Assembly: GCA_030538235.1 (NCBI GenBank)
Contig: JAUNUJ010000004.1
Span: forward strand, 62,001-126,000
Source: Alcaligenaceae bacterium
GTDB lineage: Bacteria > Pseudomonadota > Gammaproteobacteria > Burkholderiales > Burkholderiaceae_B
DNA: 64,000 nt
Direction of reading: 5' to 3'
The notes below the pieces were generated by a model that worked only from the letters and a program-made list of their open reading frames with translations, made no database searches and had not been told where the DNA came from. Below, piece by piece: positions 25,335 to 34,165 of the stretch. A program made the position numbers and the translations under genes. Numbering within the stretch: position 1 is the first letter of the stretch; every line of letters begins with the position of its first letter.

Positions 25335-25946
25335 ATGAGTCATCATAATGATTTTGGTTTTGAGCTGCAAACCCTCAAGGTGGGTGTGGTGTCAGTTAGC
25401 GATAGAGCTTCTCAGGGTGAGTACGTTGATGAGGGCTTGCCCGGTCTTAAATCCTGGTTGGATTCAGCGGTAATTAATCCTATCGAGTATGTTGAGCGTC
25501 TAATCCCTGATGAGATGGCGTTGATTTCTGAGACGCTTAAAGCGCTTGCCGACGAGGATAAATGCCATCTTATCCTAAGCACTGGCGGTACCGGACCAAC
25601 CCCACGCGATGTAACGCCTGAGGCAACCCTAGCGATTGCAGAGCGAATTATCCCCGGCTTTGGTGAGCAGATGCGTCAAATCTCTTTGAATTTTATTCCG
25701 ACTGGTATTATTTCGCGTCAAGTGGGTGTGCTCCGAGGAGGCAGTGTGATCCTTAATTTACCGGGTCGACCCAAGGCGATTGCTGAAACCTTGGGTGGTT
25801 TAAAGGACGAAGCAGGTAAACAAAAGGTGCATGGTATTTTCGCCTCAGTCCCCTTTTGTATTGAATCAGTCAGTGGTTTAAAAGTTAGATGTCATCCGGA
25901 GGTCTGTAATGCAGTCTATCCGGGCGAAAAATGGCAAGCGCTATAA
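25335..25946 (+). CDS. mog: Molybdopterin adenylyltransferase (Mog family)
   Basis: A 203-residue enzyme that adenylates molybdopterin before MoeA inserts molybdenum. The family pattern is clear: VGVVSVSDRASQGEYVDEGLPGL, LSTGGTGPTPRDVTPEAT, GFGEQMRQISL and SRQVGVLRGGSVILNLPGRPKAI. The YVDEG loop and a length near 195 residues favour Mog over the shorter MoaB. The C-terminal tail with two Cys (CHPEVC) follows the fold. GGAGA stands ten bases before the ATG. It converges on moaA. Confidence 0.9.
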   Translation: MSHHNDFGFELQTLKVGVVSVSDRASQGEYVDEGLPGLKSWLDSAVINPIEYVERLIPDEMALISETLKALADEDKCHLILSTGGTGPTPRDVTPEATLAIAERIIPGFGEQMRQISLNFIPTGIISRQVGVLRGGSVILNLPGRPKAIAETLGGLKDEAGKQKVHGIFASVPFCIESVSGLKVRCHPEVCNAVYPGEKWQAL

Positions 25947-25965
25947 AGAACAAGACCCAATTAAT

Positions 25966-25995
25966 TAGGGCGTCACTGGATAAAGGGACGCCCTA
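25966..25995. terminator. Hairpin between convergent mog and moaA
   Basis: TAGGGCGTC (25966-25974) pairs perfectly with GACGCCCTA (25987-25995) over a 12-base loop, in the 57-base gap between two converging genes. Neither side has a strong T-run, so it is a likely but not textbook bidirectional terminator. Confidence 0.5.
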
Positions 25996-26003
25996 TAAGA
26001 AGA

Positions 26004-26984
26004 TTAACCACCGGTTTTGGCCATAATTCTAATAATTTGCTCCGGTTTTTCATTGAACTCATGCTTTTCAGGCTTCAGCTCTATCGCTAGTCTTAGCGCC
26101 TCTTCGAGTTCTTCGTCTGAACAACCACCACGCAAATAAGGCTTTAAATCAAAACTATCATTTTGCCCTAGGCACAAATGCAAGACCCCATCGGCAGTCA
26201 TACGGACTCGATTACAGGTTTCGCAAAAATGCTGAGAACGTGGGGTGATAAAGCCCAGTGAAAAGCTGCCATCGGGGGTTTCCCAATAACGTGCCGGACC
26301 ACCACCCTGGATGCGATCAGACTCAATCAGATTAAACTTAGTTTGCGCTTCTTCGATAACATCTTGTAAATTGACATAATCCAGACGCTGGCCACTAACG
26401 CCCATTGGCATGACTTCAATGAGTCTTAAAGTAAAACCGCTCTCCATACAGAAGCGAATCATACTTTCAATATCCTGGGTATTGACCCCCGAGAGTGGCA
26501 CCATATTGACCTTAGTTCGAGAAAAGCCGGCTGCTTTAACGGCTTTTAAGCCATCGAGCACTTTAGCTAAGGAGTCACTGCCGCTGATTTTTTTGACGAC
26601 CTCAGAGTTTAGAGAATCAAGACTGATATTAAAGCGATTTAGACCGGCGTCTTTTAAGGGTTGGGCGAGATGAGCGAGCTGAGTCGCATTGGTGGTCATT
26701 GAGAGATCCTCAACACCCTCAAGTACCGAAAGGCGCGCCACTAAATCAACCACATTTTTACGTAAAAGCGGTTCGCCGCCGGTTAATCTGAAACGTGACG
26801 TGCCTAAACGCGCAAAGGTAGCCACGACTCTTTCGATTTCATCGAAAGTAAGATAGTTTTCAGCGTGTTCAAATTCTGTGAATCCCTCAGGAATACAGTA
26901 AGTACAACGCAAATCGCATTTATCAATTAAGGAAATGCGTAAGTATTCGATACGTCGATTAAAACGGTCAATTAACATGGCCAC
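26004..26984 (-). CDS. moaA: GTP 3',8-cyclase MoaA (radical SAM)
   Basis: A 326-residue radical-SAM enzyme that opens molybdenum-cofactor synthesis from GTP. The SAM cluster motif is CDLRCTYC, the SAM-binding GGEP is in RLTGGEPLLRKN, and the second cluster cysteines are in FCETCNRVRMTADGVLHLC. The protein ends in TGG, the terminal Gly-Gly needed for activity. The open frame begins two codons before the conserved start, and either is possible. A TATAAT at 27065-27060 on the minus strand, about 75 bases upstream, is a likely -10. Confidence 0.96.
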   Translation of the reverse strand: MAMLIDRFNRRIEYLRISLIDKCDLRCTYCIPEGFTEFEHAENYLTFDEIERVVATFARLGTSRFRLTGGEPLLRKNVVDLVARLSVLEGVEDLSMTTNATQLAHLAQPLKDAGLNRFNISLDSLNSEVVKKISGSDSLAKVLDGLKAVKAAGFSRTKVNMVPLSGVNTQDIESMIRFCMESGFTLRLIEVMPMGVSGQRLDYVNLQDVIEEAQTKFNLIESDRIQGGGPARYWETPDGSFSLGFITPRSQHFCETCNRVRMTADGVLHLCLGQNDSFDLKPYLRGGCSDEELEEALRLAIELKPEKHEFNEKPEQIIRIMAKTGG

Positions 26985-27070
26985 GCTAATCCTTTAAATA
27001 AAAATTATAGACATCAAAGCGAGTTATTTTTCTTGTCTTTGGACTAGTTTATTACAACGATTATAGCAGA

Positions 27071-27093
27071 TACCCGACCAGATTGGTCGGGTA
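27071..27093. repeat. Perfect 23-base palindrome between the ankyrin gene and moaA
   Basis: TACCCGACCA and TGGTCGGGTA flank a three-base loop, a 10-bp perfect stem. No T-run follows on either strand. It lies about 50 bases past the ankyrin stop and directly against the -10 candidate TATAAT (27065-27060) of moaA. It may therefore be a U-less terminator for the ankyrin transcript, or an operator overlapping the -35 region of moaA. Confidence 0.55.
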
Positions 27094-27141
27094 AGAATTG
27101 TTCTATTTTAAAGTATTATGACTTGTTTTATAGAGCAAAAA

Positions 27142-27777
27142 TTACTTTGATAATAGCTCTAATATTCTAGTGTGATTCATTTGCTTGGCAATATCAAGCG
27201 CACTGATACCATCAAAGTTGACCGCTCTAGGATCAGCCCCTGCAGCAACCAAAGCCTCGACAGCTTCAACACTGCGAACGCTGACTGACATCATCAGTGG
27301 GTTAGAACCATCTGGTGCCGGAGAGTTAGGCCAAGCACCATGTTCCAGTAAATACTTAACAATTTTGGCATTGCCTTTGATCGCAGCATAGTGAATAGGC
27401 GACCAACCCAAGTTATTCAATCGGGCACCACGCTCTACCAATAACTGAACATGCTGTAAATCATCGGCTAGCGCCGGATACATCACCGGACTTTCGTGAT
27501 AGCTATTTTGCTTATTAATATCTACTTTTGGATGCTTTGCCAGCGCTTCAAAACTCTTAAGCGCACCTTCTCGATAAGCATAAATCAAGGCAGTATGTCC
27601 GTCACCATTAAGAATATTAGGGTCCTGACCTTGATCAATGGATTCGATGATTTTACTAACACGGTCATTGCGAACATCAACCCACCAGTCATTGGCCTGA
27701 GCAGTACCATGTATTGTAAGGACTGATATTATGATGGTGATAAAAGCAAAAAAGCGTACTTTAAAAGCATTAGACAT
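27142..27777 (-). CDS. Exported ankyrin-repeat protein
   Basis: A 211-residue protein with a signal peptide (VRFFAFITIIISVLTIHGTAQA, cleavage after AQA) and about five ankyrin repeats covering nearly all of the mature part. Examples are DGHTALIYAYREGALKSFEALAKH, LGWSPIHYAAIKGNAKIVKYLLEHGA and DGSNPLMMSVSVRSVEAVEALVAAGAD. It is probably a periplasmic interaction protein of unknown partner. A similar ankyrin gene downstream of tatD-holB-tmk is a known Burkholderiales neighbourhood. It lies 23 bases after tatD and is probably the last gene of that operon. Confidence 0.88.
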   Translation of the reverse strand: MSNAFKVRFFAFITIIISVLTIHGTAQANDWWVDVRNDRVSKIIESIDQGQDPNILNGDGHTALIYAYREGALKSFEALAKHPKVDINKQNSYHESPVMYPALADDLQHVQLLVERGARLNNLGWSPIHYAAIKGNAKIVKYLLEHGAWPNSPAPDGSNPLMMSVSVRSVEAVEALVAAGADPRAVNFDGISALDIAKQMNHTRILELLSK

Positions 27778-27800
27778 AAATCGTTTTCCTTGTTGGATTG

Positions 27801-28592
27801 TTAAGTTAATTTATGTAATTCAGGTCGTTGAACCTTTTTGAATAAATTAAAAAAGTTTTCTGTTGTTTTCTCTTTGACTTCTTTTAACGGAATTTGTTTC
27901 AGTTCGGCAATTTTTTCTGCCACATGGATCACAAGGGATGGATCATTGCGTTTGCCACGAAAAGGCATAGGTGCCAAATAGGGCGAATCAGTTTCAATCA
28001 ATAAACGATCCAAAGGCGTCTTTGCTGCTACCTCTTGCACTTGTAAGGCATTTTTAAAGGTGACGATACCTGACATGGAAATATAAAATCCAAGCTCCAT
28101 GGCTTCCTGTGCCATTTCCCAGTCTTCGGTGAAGCAATGCATCACCCCTCGACAACGCTCAGCACCCTCCTCTCTGAGGATTCGCATGGTGTCCTCTTTG
28201 GCTTCACGAGTATGAATAATCAAAGGCACATCGGCAGTTACCGCCGCACGAATATGGGTTCTAAAACGATCTCTTTGCCATTCGAGGGGTTCTTCAGAAC
28301 GATAATAATCCAGACCGGTTTCACCAACGGCAACCACTTTAGGGTGCTTTAAAATTTCGGCTAATTCAGCTTCACTCAATTCCGGGGTATCTTCGTATTG
28401 AGGGTGAACGCCAATACTGGCCCATAAATGCTCATGATCTTCGGCAAGTTTTAATACGCCGGGAAAATTAGGTTTCGACACAGAAATACAAAGGGCCAGA
28501 CCGACTTCATTTTTAATCATGGCCTCTAAGACGTGATCTAGATCGTCGATCAGCTCAGGAAAATACAAATGACAATGTGAATCAATATACAT
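27801..28592 (-). CDS. tatD: TatD family metal-dependent deoxyribonuclease
   Basis: A 263-residue TIM-barrel hydrolase. Metal ligands are seen in DSHCHLY, the Glu of AVGETGLDYYR, HTREA, MHCFTEDWEMA and the Asp of ETDSPYLAP. Members act as 3'-5' exonucleases or D-aminoacyl-tRNA-deacylase-like enzymes; the housekeeping YcfH subgroup, usually beside holB and tmk as here, has no settled role. It lies 27 bases after holB on the same strand. Confidence 0.92.
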   Translation of the reverse strand: MYIDSHCHLYFPELIDDLDHVLEAMIKNEVGLALCISVSKPNFPGVLKLAEDHEHLWASIGVHPQYEDTPELSEAELAEILKHPKVVAVGETGLDYYRSEEPLEWQRDRFRTHIRAAVTADVPLIIHTREAKEDTMRILREEGAERCRGVMHCFTEDWEMAQEAMELGFYISMSGIVTFKNALQVQEVAAKTPLDRLLIETDSPYLAPMPFRGKRNDPSLVIHVAEKIAELKQIPLKEVKEKTTENFFNLFKKVQRPELHKLT

Positions 28593-28619
28593 AATAATTT
28601 TTTATAACGAATTTAAACT

Positions 28620-29678
28620 TTAATTTTTACGTGCCAAACAAACACGCATAACATTTTGTAGGCAAGCCTGTATCAACAAACGCTTATTAAAACTATGACC
28701 GGCGGTCGCTTGTTCTTTGCGCAACCAATCAAACAAATTAGCAATTCTTATATCGCTTAAACCACCGGCAATTTCCCTAGTGTATCGCTCCAAGCTGGGG
28801 AAATAACGCGACGCTAAACCATGGTGATTGAGCTGAATATCAAATAAGAGGCGTTGTAAGCTATCTATCCATTGATTAGGAGCAATTTTATCGAGTTTAT
28901 CTACATAGGGTTGAATCTCTACCAATTCACGCTCAGCCAGACTGCGTACAAAATCAGCTAACCAATAGCGCACCGGCTCATAATCTGACTCACTCTGCAG
29001 CTTAGCTTGAAAAGGCGCACCACCGGCAGCAGTTAATGCTTGTTCAGGATTATTGACCCCTTGCTCTGTTAGCCAATCCAAACTTGTCTGCTGCTCTGGA
29101 ATCGGTAAATGTAGGCGTTGACAGCGCGAAACAATCGTCGGTAACAGCTTCCGAATACCATTAGAAACTAATAAAAAGCGTGTATCACCCAAGGGCTCCT
29201 CAAGAATCTTAAGTATCGCGTTTGCAGATTCCTGATTTAGCCGTTCAGCGGGGTAAATAATCAGAATCTTAGGACCACCGCGATGACTGGTCAGAGTAAA
29301 GAAATTCTTTTGGTCAAGCGCACGAATCTGTTGTACCCGGATCTGATTTGATAGGCTTTTGGTAGACTCAGTGCTACTACTCTCTTCCTCATAAGGCGCT
29401 AACGCTAATTCCTCATACATCGCTTCAGGTACCACAACCCTCAGGTCAGGATGATGATTAAGCGCCAACCATCGACAAGCTTGACATTGACCACAAGCTT
29501 CATGCGCCACAGTTTGATTTTCACACAGCATAGCAGCAGCTGCGGCATGAGCAAACTGGAATTTACCAATGCCCTCTTCGCCATAAATTATCCAAGCATG
29601 GGTAAATCGATCATTTTGACCTAACCATTGCTCAGCAATGGACTTTTGCCAAGGTAAAAATTGAGGTGTTTTATTCAT
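28620..29678 (-). CDS. holB: DNA polymerase III delta' subunit
   Basis: A 352-residue clamp-loader subunit. The AAA+ fold shows IIYGEEGIGKFQFAHAAA, a Walker A-like loop that is non-canonical, as is common in delta', zinc cysteines in CENQ and CGQCQAC, ILIIYPAERLNQESANAILKILEEP and the SRC sensor motif in TIVSRCQRLHLP. It loads the beta clamp together with delta and gamma/tau. Its start overlaps the end of tmk by eight bases. Confidence 0.9.
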   Translation of the reverse strand: MNKTPQFLPWQKSIAEQWLGQNDRFTHAWIIYGEEGIGKFQFAHAAAAAMLCENQTVAHEACGQCQACRWLALNHHPDLRVVVPEAMYEELALAPYEEESSSTESTKSLSNQIRVQQIRALDQKNFFTLTSHRGGPKILIIYPAERLNQESANAILKILEEPLGDTRFLLVSNGIRKLLPTIVSRCQRLHLPIPEQQTSLDWLTEQGVNNPEQALTAAGGAPFQAKLQSESDYEPVRYWLADFVRSLAERELVEIQPYVDKLDKIAPNQWIDSLQRLLFDIQLNHHGLASRYFPSLERYTREIAGGLSDIRIANLFDWLRKEQATAGHSFNKRLLIQACLQNVMRVCLARKN

Positions 29679-30327
29679 GGTGTTCCATCATACCGGAAGG
29701 TATGGTTAGAAGATGGGATTGCAGTCTATTACTAATCGTCTGACAAATAAACTCAGATACCTCATCCTTGTTTCGACTGCTATCAATCACCACAAATCGT
29801 TTGGGCTCGGCTGCAGCACGCGCTAAAAAAGCCGCTCTCACGCGCTCAAAAAAATCCTCTTGCTCACGTTCGAAACGATCCAGTTGTCGTTCGCGTACCA
29901 TACGTTCACGAGCAATTTCCAAGGGCAGATCAAAGAGCAAGGTCAGATCAGGTTGTAAATCAGGATGCACTAAATCGACTAAGGATTGAATTTTTTCAGT
30001 CGCCAGTTGACGTCCACCACCTTGATAAGCAAAACTGGAGTCACTGAAACGGTCACAAATCACTGCCTTACCGCTTAGCAAAGCCGGCTTAATCACTTGA
30101 TTTAAATGCTCTTGGCGCGCTGCGAACATCAGCAAAAGCTCAGTTTCCAAGCTCATGTCCTGGCTCAACAATAACTCTCTCAAGGTTTCCGCTAATGGCG
30201 TACCACCCGGTTCACGGGTCTTGACAATCTCATAATCAAAGGCTTCAAAGCAGGCGGCAATGCGCTTCATATGGGAGCTCTTGCCGGCTCCGTCAACCCC
30301 TTCGATGGTTAGAAAAAAACCCTTCAC
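29671..30327 (-). CDS. tmk: Thymidylate kinase
   Basis: A 218-residue kinase that makes dTDP from dTMP and ATP. The P-loop EGVDGAGKSSH, the substrate-binding TREPGGTPLAE, ICDRFSDSSFAYQGGGR and the lid region with arginines are present and normal. It begins immediately after the mltG stop and overlaps holB at its 3' end. mltG-tmk-holB-tatD is a conserved proteobacterial order. Confidence 0.95.
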   Translation of the reverse strand: MKGFFLTIEGVDGAGKSSHMKRIAACFEAFDYEIVKTREPGGTPLAETLRELLLSQDMSLETELLLMFAARQEHLNQVIKPALLSGKAVICDRFSDSSFAYQGGGRQLATEKIQSLVDLVHPDLQPDLTLLFDLPLEIARERMVRERQLDRFEREQEDFFERVRAAFLARAAAEPKRFVVIDSSRNKDEVSEFICQTISNRLQSHLLTIPSGMMEHHE

Positions 30328-31341
30328 CTATTCCCCTTTGTTTAAAATAAAGCGTCTGACATTTCGATTATGTTGTTGTAAATTTTCGGCAAACTCACTA
30401 CTGCCATCACCACGAGAAACAAAGTAATAATAACCATGTTGGGCCGGCTGACTGGCAGCCTCTAATGCTGCCAAACCCGGATTGGCAATCGGAGTTGGTG
30501 GTAGACCCTTGCGCGTATAGGTATTCCATGGCGTATCCGTCTGCAAATCCACCTTGCGAATCCGACCCTCATACTTATCACCCATACCATAAATTACTGT
30601 CGGATCCGTTTGTAAAAGCATATTGGCTTTCAAACGATTCATAAAGACCCCGGCAATGGTGTCTCGATCACTGGCTAAACCGGTTTCTTTTTCGACTATT
30701 GAGGCCATAATCAGTAACTCATAAGGATTTTTTAAAGGAATACTCGGATCACGCTTATCCCAGGCATCTTGTAAATACGTTTCAAATTGCCCATAGGCTC
30801 GTCTCAAGATATCAAAATCCGTATCACCCGGTATAAAAACATAGGTATCAGGATAAAATAATCCCTCTAATGACTCATATGGACTCTTCAATTTACGTAA
30901 CAACTCTTCGGGTTTATTAGGATCAAGAGTCACGGTAATGTCCGGGTTAGACTGTATACGTTCAATAAATTGCTTAGTCGTACGCCCTTCAATCAAGGCA
31001 ATACGTCGATGACTCATATCACCACTGGCAATTCGCTCCAAAACATCTAACGGCGTATCACCTGCTTTGATTTCATAAGCGCCGGCCTTAATCATGCGAT
31101 CTTGGCCCGTATAACGACCATATAAAATTAATAAATCAGGATATTTGAGAATGCCCTCCCGCTCGAGCATGGAGCTGACACTGCGCAAGGTATCCCCACG
31201 TTTGATATGGAAATCGAAAACGCTATTGTCTAAACTAACCGGTGTTTTGGACCAGTTATAAGCATAATATGCACCCACACCGGCCACCACAAAGGCCAGT
31301 AGAAAGACGGGGAAAACTAAATACTTGAAGAATTTTTTCAT
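30328..31341 (-). CDS. mltG: Endolytic murein transglycosylase MltG
   Basis: A 337-residue bitopic inner-membrane protein: one N-terminal helix (LVFPVFLLAFVVAGVGAYYAY), a LysM-like segment (KRGDTLRSVSSMLEREGIL), then the YceG catalytic domain. The active-site Glu lies in ASIVEKETGL, and the family blocks QTDPTVIYG, NTYTRKGLPPTPIANPG and the YYYFVSRGDG end are complete. It cuts nascent glycan strands and sets their length. Divergent from ygfZ. Confidence 0.93.
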   Translation of the reverse strand: MKKFFKYLVFPVFLLAFVVAGVGAYYAYNWSKTPVSLDNSVFDFHIKRGDTLRSVSSMLEREGILKYPDLLILYGRYTGQDRMIKAGAYEIKAGDTPLDVLERIASGDMSHRRIALIEGRTTKQFIERIQSNPDITVTLDPNKPEELLRKLKSPYESLEGLFYPDTYVFIPGDTDFDILRRAYGQFETYLQDAWDKRDPSIPLKNPYELLIMASIVEKETGLASDRDTIAGVFMNRLKANMLLQTDPTVIYGMGDKYEGRIRKVDLQTDTPWNTYTRKGLPPTPIANPGLAALEAASQPAQHGYYYFVSRGDGSSEFAENLQQHNRNVRRFILNKGE

Positions 31342-31498
31342 AAGTATTATTTAAAATGTCCGAAATTAAAGAATTGATTTTAACAGTTTCACCTAAGACG
31401 GTATAGCTTTAAGAAATCAATGAACTAAGCCTTTGTAAGCAAGTATATTCAACCTAAACAGAGTACTGCTATTGCTTCTCAATTCAGAAGGCCATGTC

Positions 31499-31521
31499 AT
31501 AATGGTATACAAGACCATTAT
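31499..31521. promoter_or_regulatory. Inverted repeat upstream of ygfZ
   Basis: ATAATGGT (31499-31506) and ACCATTAT (31514-31521) form a perfect 8-bp repeat around seven bases, some 27 bases before the ygfZ ATG, in the 206-base divergent gap with mltG. Position and symmetry suggest an operator; no known regulator consensus was recognised. Nothing else clear is seen in this gap. Confidence 0.35.
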
Positions 31522-31547
31522 TCTATTGAAAATAACAGGAGTTATTT

Positions 31548-32540
31548 ATGTCAAATTCTTCCTCTCCCGTTGTCAACTATGCGCTATTAGATGATTTTTC
31601 ATTATTCAGGGCGAACGGAGTCGACGCACTGGAGTTTTTACAAGGTCAGTTAACTCAGGATGTTAAACTCGCTACGCCAGAACAAGCTCAATTGACGGCT
31701 TGGTGTAATGCCAAGGGTCGTAGTCTGGCCAGTTTTTTATTTTGGCAAGATGCTGCTGAATCAGATAGCTTTTACTTGCTTATTAAAAAGGATATTCTAG
31801 AGCCCACCTTAAAACGTTTAAAAATGTTCGTTTTACGTAACAAGGTCGAGTTAGAAGAACTTAAAACTTCCGTAGTGGGCTTATGGTCAGAGGACCATAA
31901 CTTGGATTTTGCACCTGAAGATCTCGCCAATAAATCGAACTTTGCAGTCTATCAGCATGACTTACAGACGTGGATACGCTTTCCATCTAAGGTCACCGAA
32001 CAACGTTATCTAGTGATTTCCAAAGCCCGAGAAGGTGGTGAACTGACACCCCATCAATTCCTGCCGGAGGTCAAAGACTTCGAGTGGGTACCAAGTCATG
32101 CGGCCTACTGGTCTGCTGCCGATATTATCCATGCTATCGCCTGGGTTGAACTCGCTAACCGAGAAGAGTTTATTCCACAGAGTATCAACTTTGATGCCAT
32201 TGGTGCCGTCAACTTCAAAAAAGGTTGTTTTCCGGGTCAAGAGGTAGTTGCTCGCAGTCACTATCGCGGCACCTTAAAACGTCGTAGCTATATCGCTTAT
32301 ACCGGTCAGACAGCAAACGAAATCACCGTAGGCGCGGATATATTTCAGAGTGACAAACCCGTAGGTCAAGTCGTTAATATCGCCCATCTTCCTGATAATC
32401 AAGGCACATGGTTACTGTTTGAGACCCGTTTAGAAGCCGTTGATGGTAGCACCGAAGAAAGCTTGCACTTGGCTACTGAAAATGGCCCTGTACTCACTAT
32501 TCAAGCCCCACCCTATGCTCTTGATAAGCCGGAAAATTAA
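31548..32540 (+). CDS. ygfZ: Folate-binding protein YgfZ (Fe-S cluster repair/assembly)
   Basis: A 330-residue relative of aminomethyltransferase that binds tetrahydrofolate and supports certain Fe-S enzymes such as MiaB. The diagnostic KGCFPGQEVVARSHYRG, with the redox-sensitive Cys, is present, and so is the N-terminal NGVDALEFLQGQLTQDV. AGGAG lies nine bases before the ATG. It ends at a strong bidirectional terminator. Confidence 0.93.
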   Translation: MSNSSSPVVNYALLDDFSLFRANGVDALEFLQGQLTQDVKLATPEQAQLTAWCNAKGRSLASFLFWQDAAESDSFYLLIKKDILEPTLKRLKMFVLRNKVELEELKTSVVGLWSEDHNLDFAPEDLANKSNFAVYQHDLQTWIRFPSKVTEQRYLVISKAREGGELTPHQFLPEVKDFEWVPSHAAYWSAADIIHAIAWVELANREEFIPQSINFDAIGAVNFKKGCFPGQEVVARSHYRGTLKRRSYIAYTGQTANEITVGADIFQSDKPVGQVVNIAHLPDNQGTWLLFETRLEAVDGSTEESLHLATENGPVLTIQAPPYALDKPEN

Positions 32541-32569
32541 ATTCTCTGACCAACATCAATTAAGCCAAT

Positions 32570-32607
32570 AAAATCGGGGGATGCTAATTAACATCCCCCG
32601 ATTTTTT
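32570..32607. terminator. Strong bidirectional terminator between ygfZ and the hydratase-family gene
   Basis: AAAATCGGGGGATG (32570-32583) and CATCCCCCGATTTT (32592-32605) make a 14-bp perfect stem with an eight-base loop. It is flanked by a T-run downstream on the plus strand and by an A-run at the head of the stem, so it works for both converging genes. Confidence 0.92.
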
Positions 32608-32624
32608 GTTGATTGGTGGTGAGG

Positions 32625-33782
32625 TTAAAACTCTTTAGAGTAATCTAATCGCAAAGGTGAATCCGCATCTGCCGCCCATGGTGCCTCAAAGTACTCATAA
32701 ACAGTATTAATATCGACGTCTTCGATTGCTTGATAACGCCATTGTGGATTTCTGTCTTTATCAATCAATAAAGCGCGCACACCCTCTTGGAACATACCAT
32801 CAGAAGAACAATGCAAGGCCACAATATACTCTAGCTCAAACACCTCTTTGAGAGACATATTTTTAGTGTAGTCTTGTAAGGTCAAGCCTAGCGCCACTGC
32901 AAAGGGAGAACCGCGCAACATGGTGGTTGCAGCACGAGATAGCCATTGATCCTCATGCTCGGCAAGTTTTTCAATCTCACGATAAACACGCTTATAGTCA
33001 CGGATGGCACAAATTTCATTGATCAGATCGAAGTTCTTCTGAATCGGTCCCGCTGCTGTTGGCGCAATTCGAGCAAATTGGCTTAAGACATCATGCACTA
33101 AATCATCGCGTTCAATGCGTGTACGGCGTTTACATGGATAGCTCGGCCAAGCCTGAGTGCTTAATTCCTTAATAAACAGTTCCCATGACTCGCTAGGCAT
33201 AGCATAATCAGCTAAACCAGTAAATAAGGCGTCATCACTACCGACAATGGCACCGGTCGCTGCTAAAAAACGACCGCTATGACCATTTAGGCGCGGCAAT
33301 AACCAACTACCACCCACATCGGGGAAAAGACCAATGGTTACTTCAGGCATGGCCAAGCGCACATCATCACTAACCACGCGGTGGCTCGCGCCTGACAGTA
33401 AACCAATACCACCACCCATCACAATGCCACGACCCCAGACAATTACTGGCTTTTTATAATTATGCAAATAATAGTCTAATTCATACTCCGTTTTAAAGAA
33501 ATCAACGGCGTATTGATTGTCCAGCGGTTCACCTGTTTTATTTTCAAGCATGCCTTGGTACACACTCGTGATATCGCCACCGGCACAGAAGGCCTTGTCA
33601 CCGGCTGAATCAAGGATAACGACAACTACCTGATCGTCTACTTCCCAAGCCTTTAATTGCTTGTTAAGTAATTCGGCCATTTGCAAATCAAGGCTGTTTA
33701 ATGCCGCAGGACGATTCAAGGTGGCGACCGCAATTAGCTTATCACCACTTTCAATCGTCGAAAATAATACTACCTCACTCAT
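32625..33782 (-). CDS. Enoyl-CoA hydratase/isomerase family, 3-hydroxyisobutyryl-CoA hydrolase-like
   Basis: A 385-residue crotonase-fold protein. The oxyanion-hole segments are AFCAGGDITSVYQ and GRGIVMGGGIGLLSGASHRV, and the acidic MPEVTIGLFPDVGGSWLLPRL is the signature of the ECH_2/HIBCH subgroup, which hydrolyses 3-hydroxyisobutyryl-CoA in valine breakdown; the length of about 385 supports this over simple hydratases. The frame is open to 33818, but GGAGG seven bases before 33782 fixes the start. It overlaps the end of rnfH by eight bases and so may be translated with it. Confidence 0.88.
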   Translation of the reverse strand: MSEVVLFSTIESGDKLIAVATLNRPAALNSLDLQMAELLNKQLKAWEVDDQVVVVILDSAGDKAFCAGGDITSVYQGMLENKTGEPLDNQYAVDFFKTEYELDYYLHNYKKPVIVWGRGIVMGGGIGLLSGASHRVVSDDVRLAMPEVTIGLFPDVGGSWLLPRLNGHSGRFLAATGAIVGSDDALFTGLADYAMPSESWELFIKELSTQAWPSYPCKRRTRIERDDLVHDVLSQFARIAPTAAGPIQKNFDLINEICAIRDYKRVYREIEKLAEHEDQWLSRAATTMLRGSPFAVALGLTLQDYTKNMSLKEVFELEYIVALHCSSDGMFQEGVRALLIDKDRNPQWRYQAIEDVDINTVYEYFEAPWAADADSPLRLDYSKEF

Positions 33783-34152
33783 ACTCCCTCCTCCGGATCT
33801 GTTTATCTTTATGCTCAATGTACTCGAAACGCTTTGAGCGGTCGGCTTTTAAATGCTTCTTTTTGAGAATACCGGCCTTTTTGTGGGCGGCACGACGTCG
33901 ACGCGATTCCATAGGATCAAAGTTTAACTCTCTATAGACTTCCAGTCTGTCACCATCAGCTACATTGTCGCTAAGGGATTTTACTATGCCATAAATGCCG
34001 ACCCCCGTGAGAGTATCGTTCAACTCGGGAAAGTCCTGATAAATGCCACTTTGTTGAAGCGCCTCAGCAATACTTAAATCGGCTGCTACTTTAAGTTCAC
34101 TCTGCCAGGGCTCGCTCGCTTCCGGCACATAAATAATTTGAATAGTGATCAT
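33775..34152 (-). CDS. rnfH: RnfH family ubiquitin-like protein
   Basis: A 125-residue protein. The N-terminal beta-grasp domain (ITIQIIYVPEASEPWQ, VAADLSIAEALQQSG, VGIYGIVKSLSDNVADGDRLEVYREL) is the RnfH/UPF0125 signature. It is followed by the usual DPMESRRRRAA and a long basic tail. The start at 34152 matches the conserved N terminus, although the frame is open upstream into ratA. Function unknown; it is typically found next to ratA and smpB, as here. Confidence 0.9.
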   Translation of the reverse strand: MITIQIIYVPEASEPWQSELKVAADLSIAEALQQSGIYQDFPELNDTLTGVGIYGIVKSLSDNVADGDRLEVYRELNFDPMESRRRRAAHKKAGILKKKHLKADRSKRFEYIEHKDKQIRRREYE

Positions 34153-34165
34153 ATTAGATAAACAA

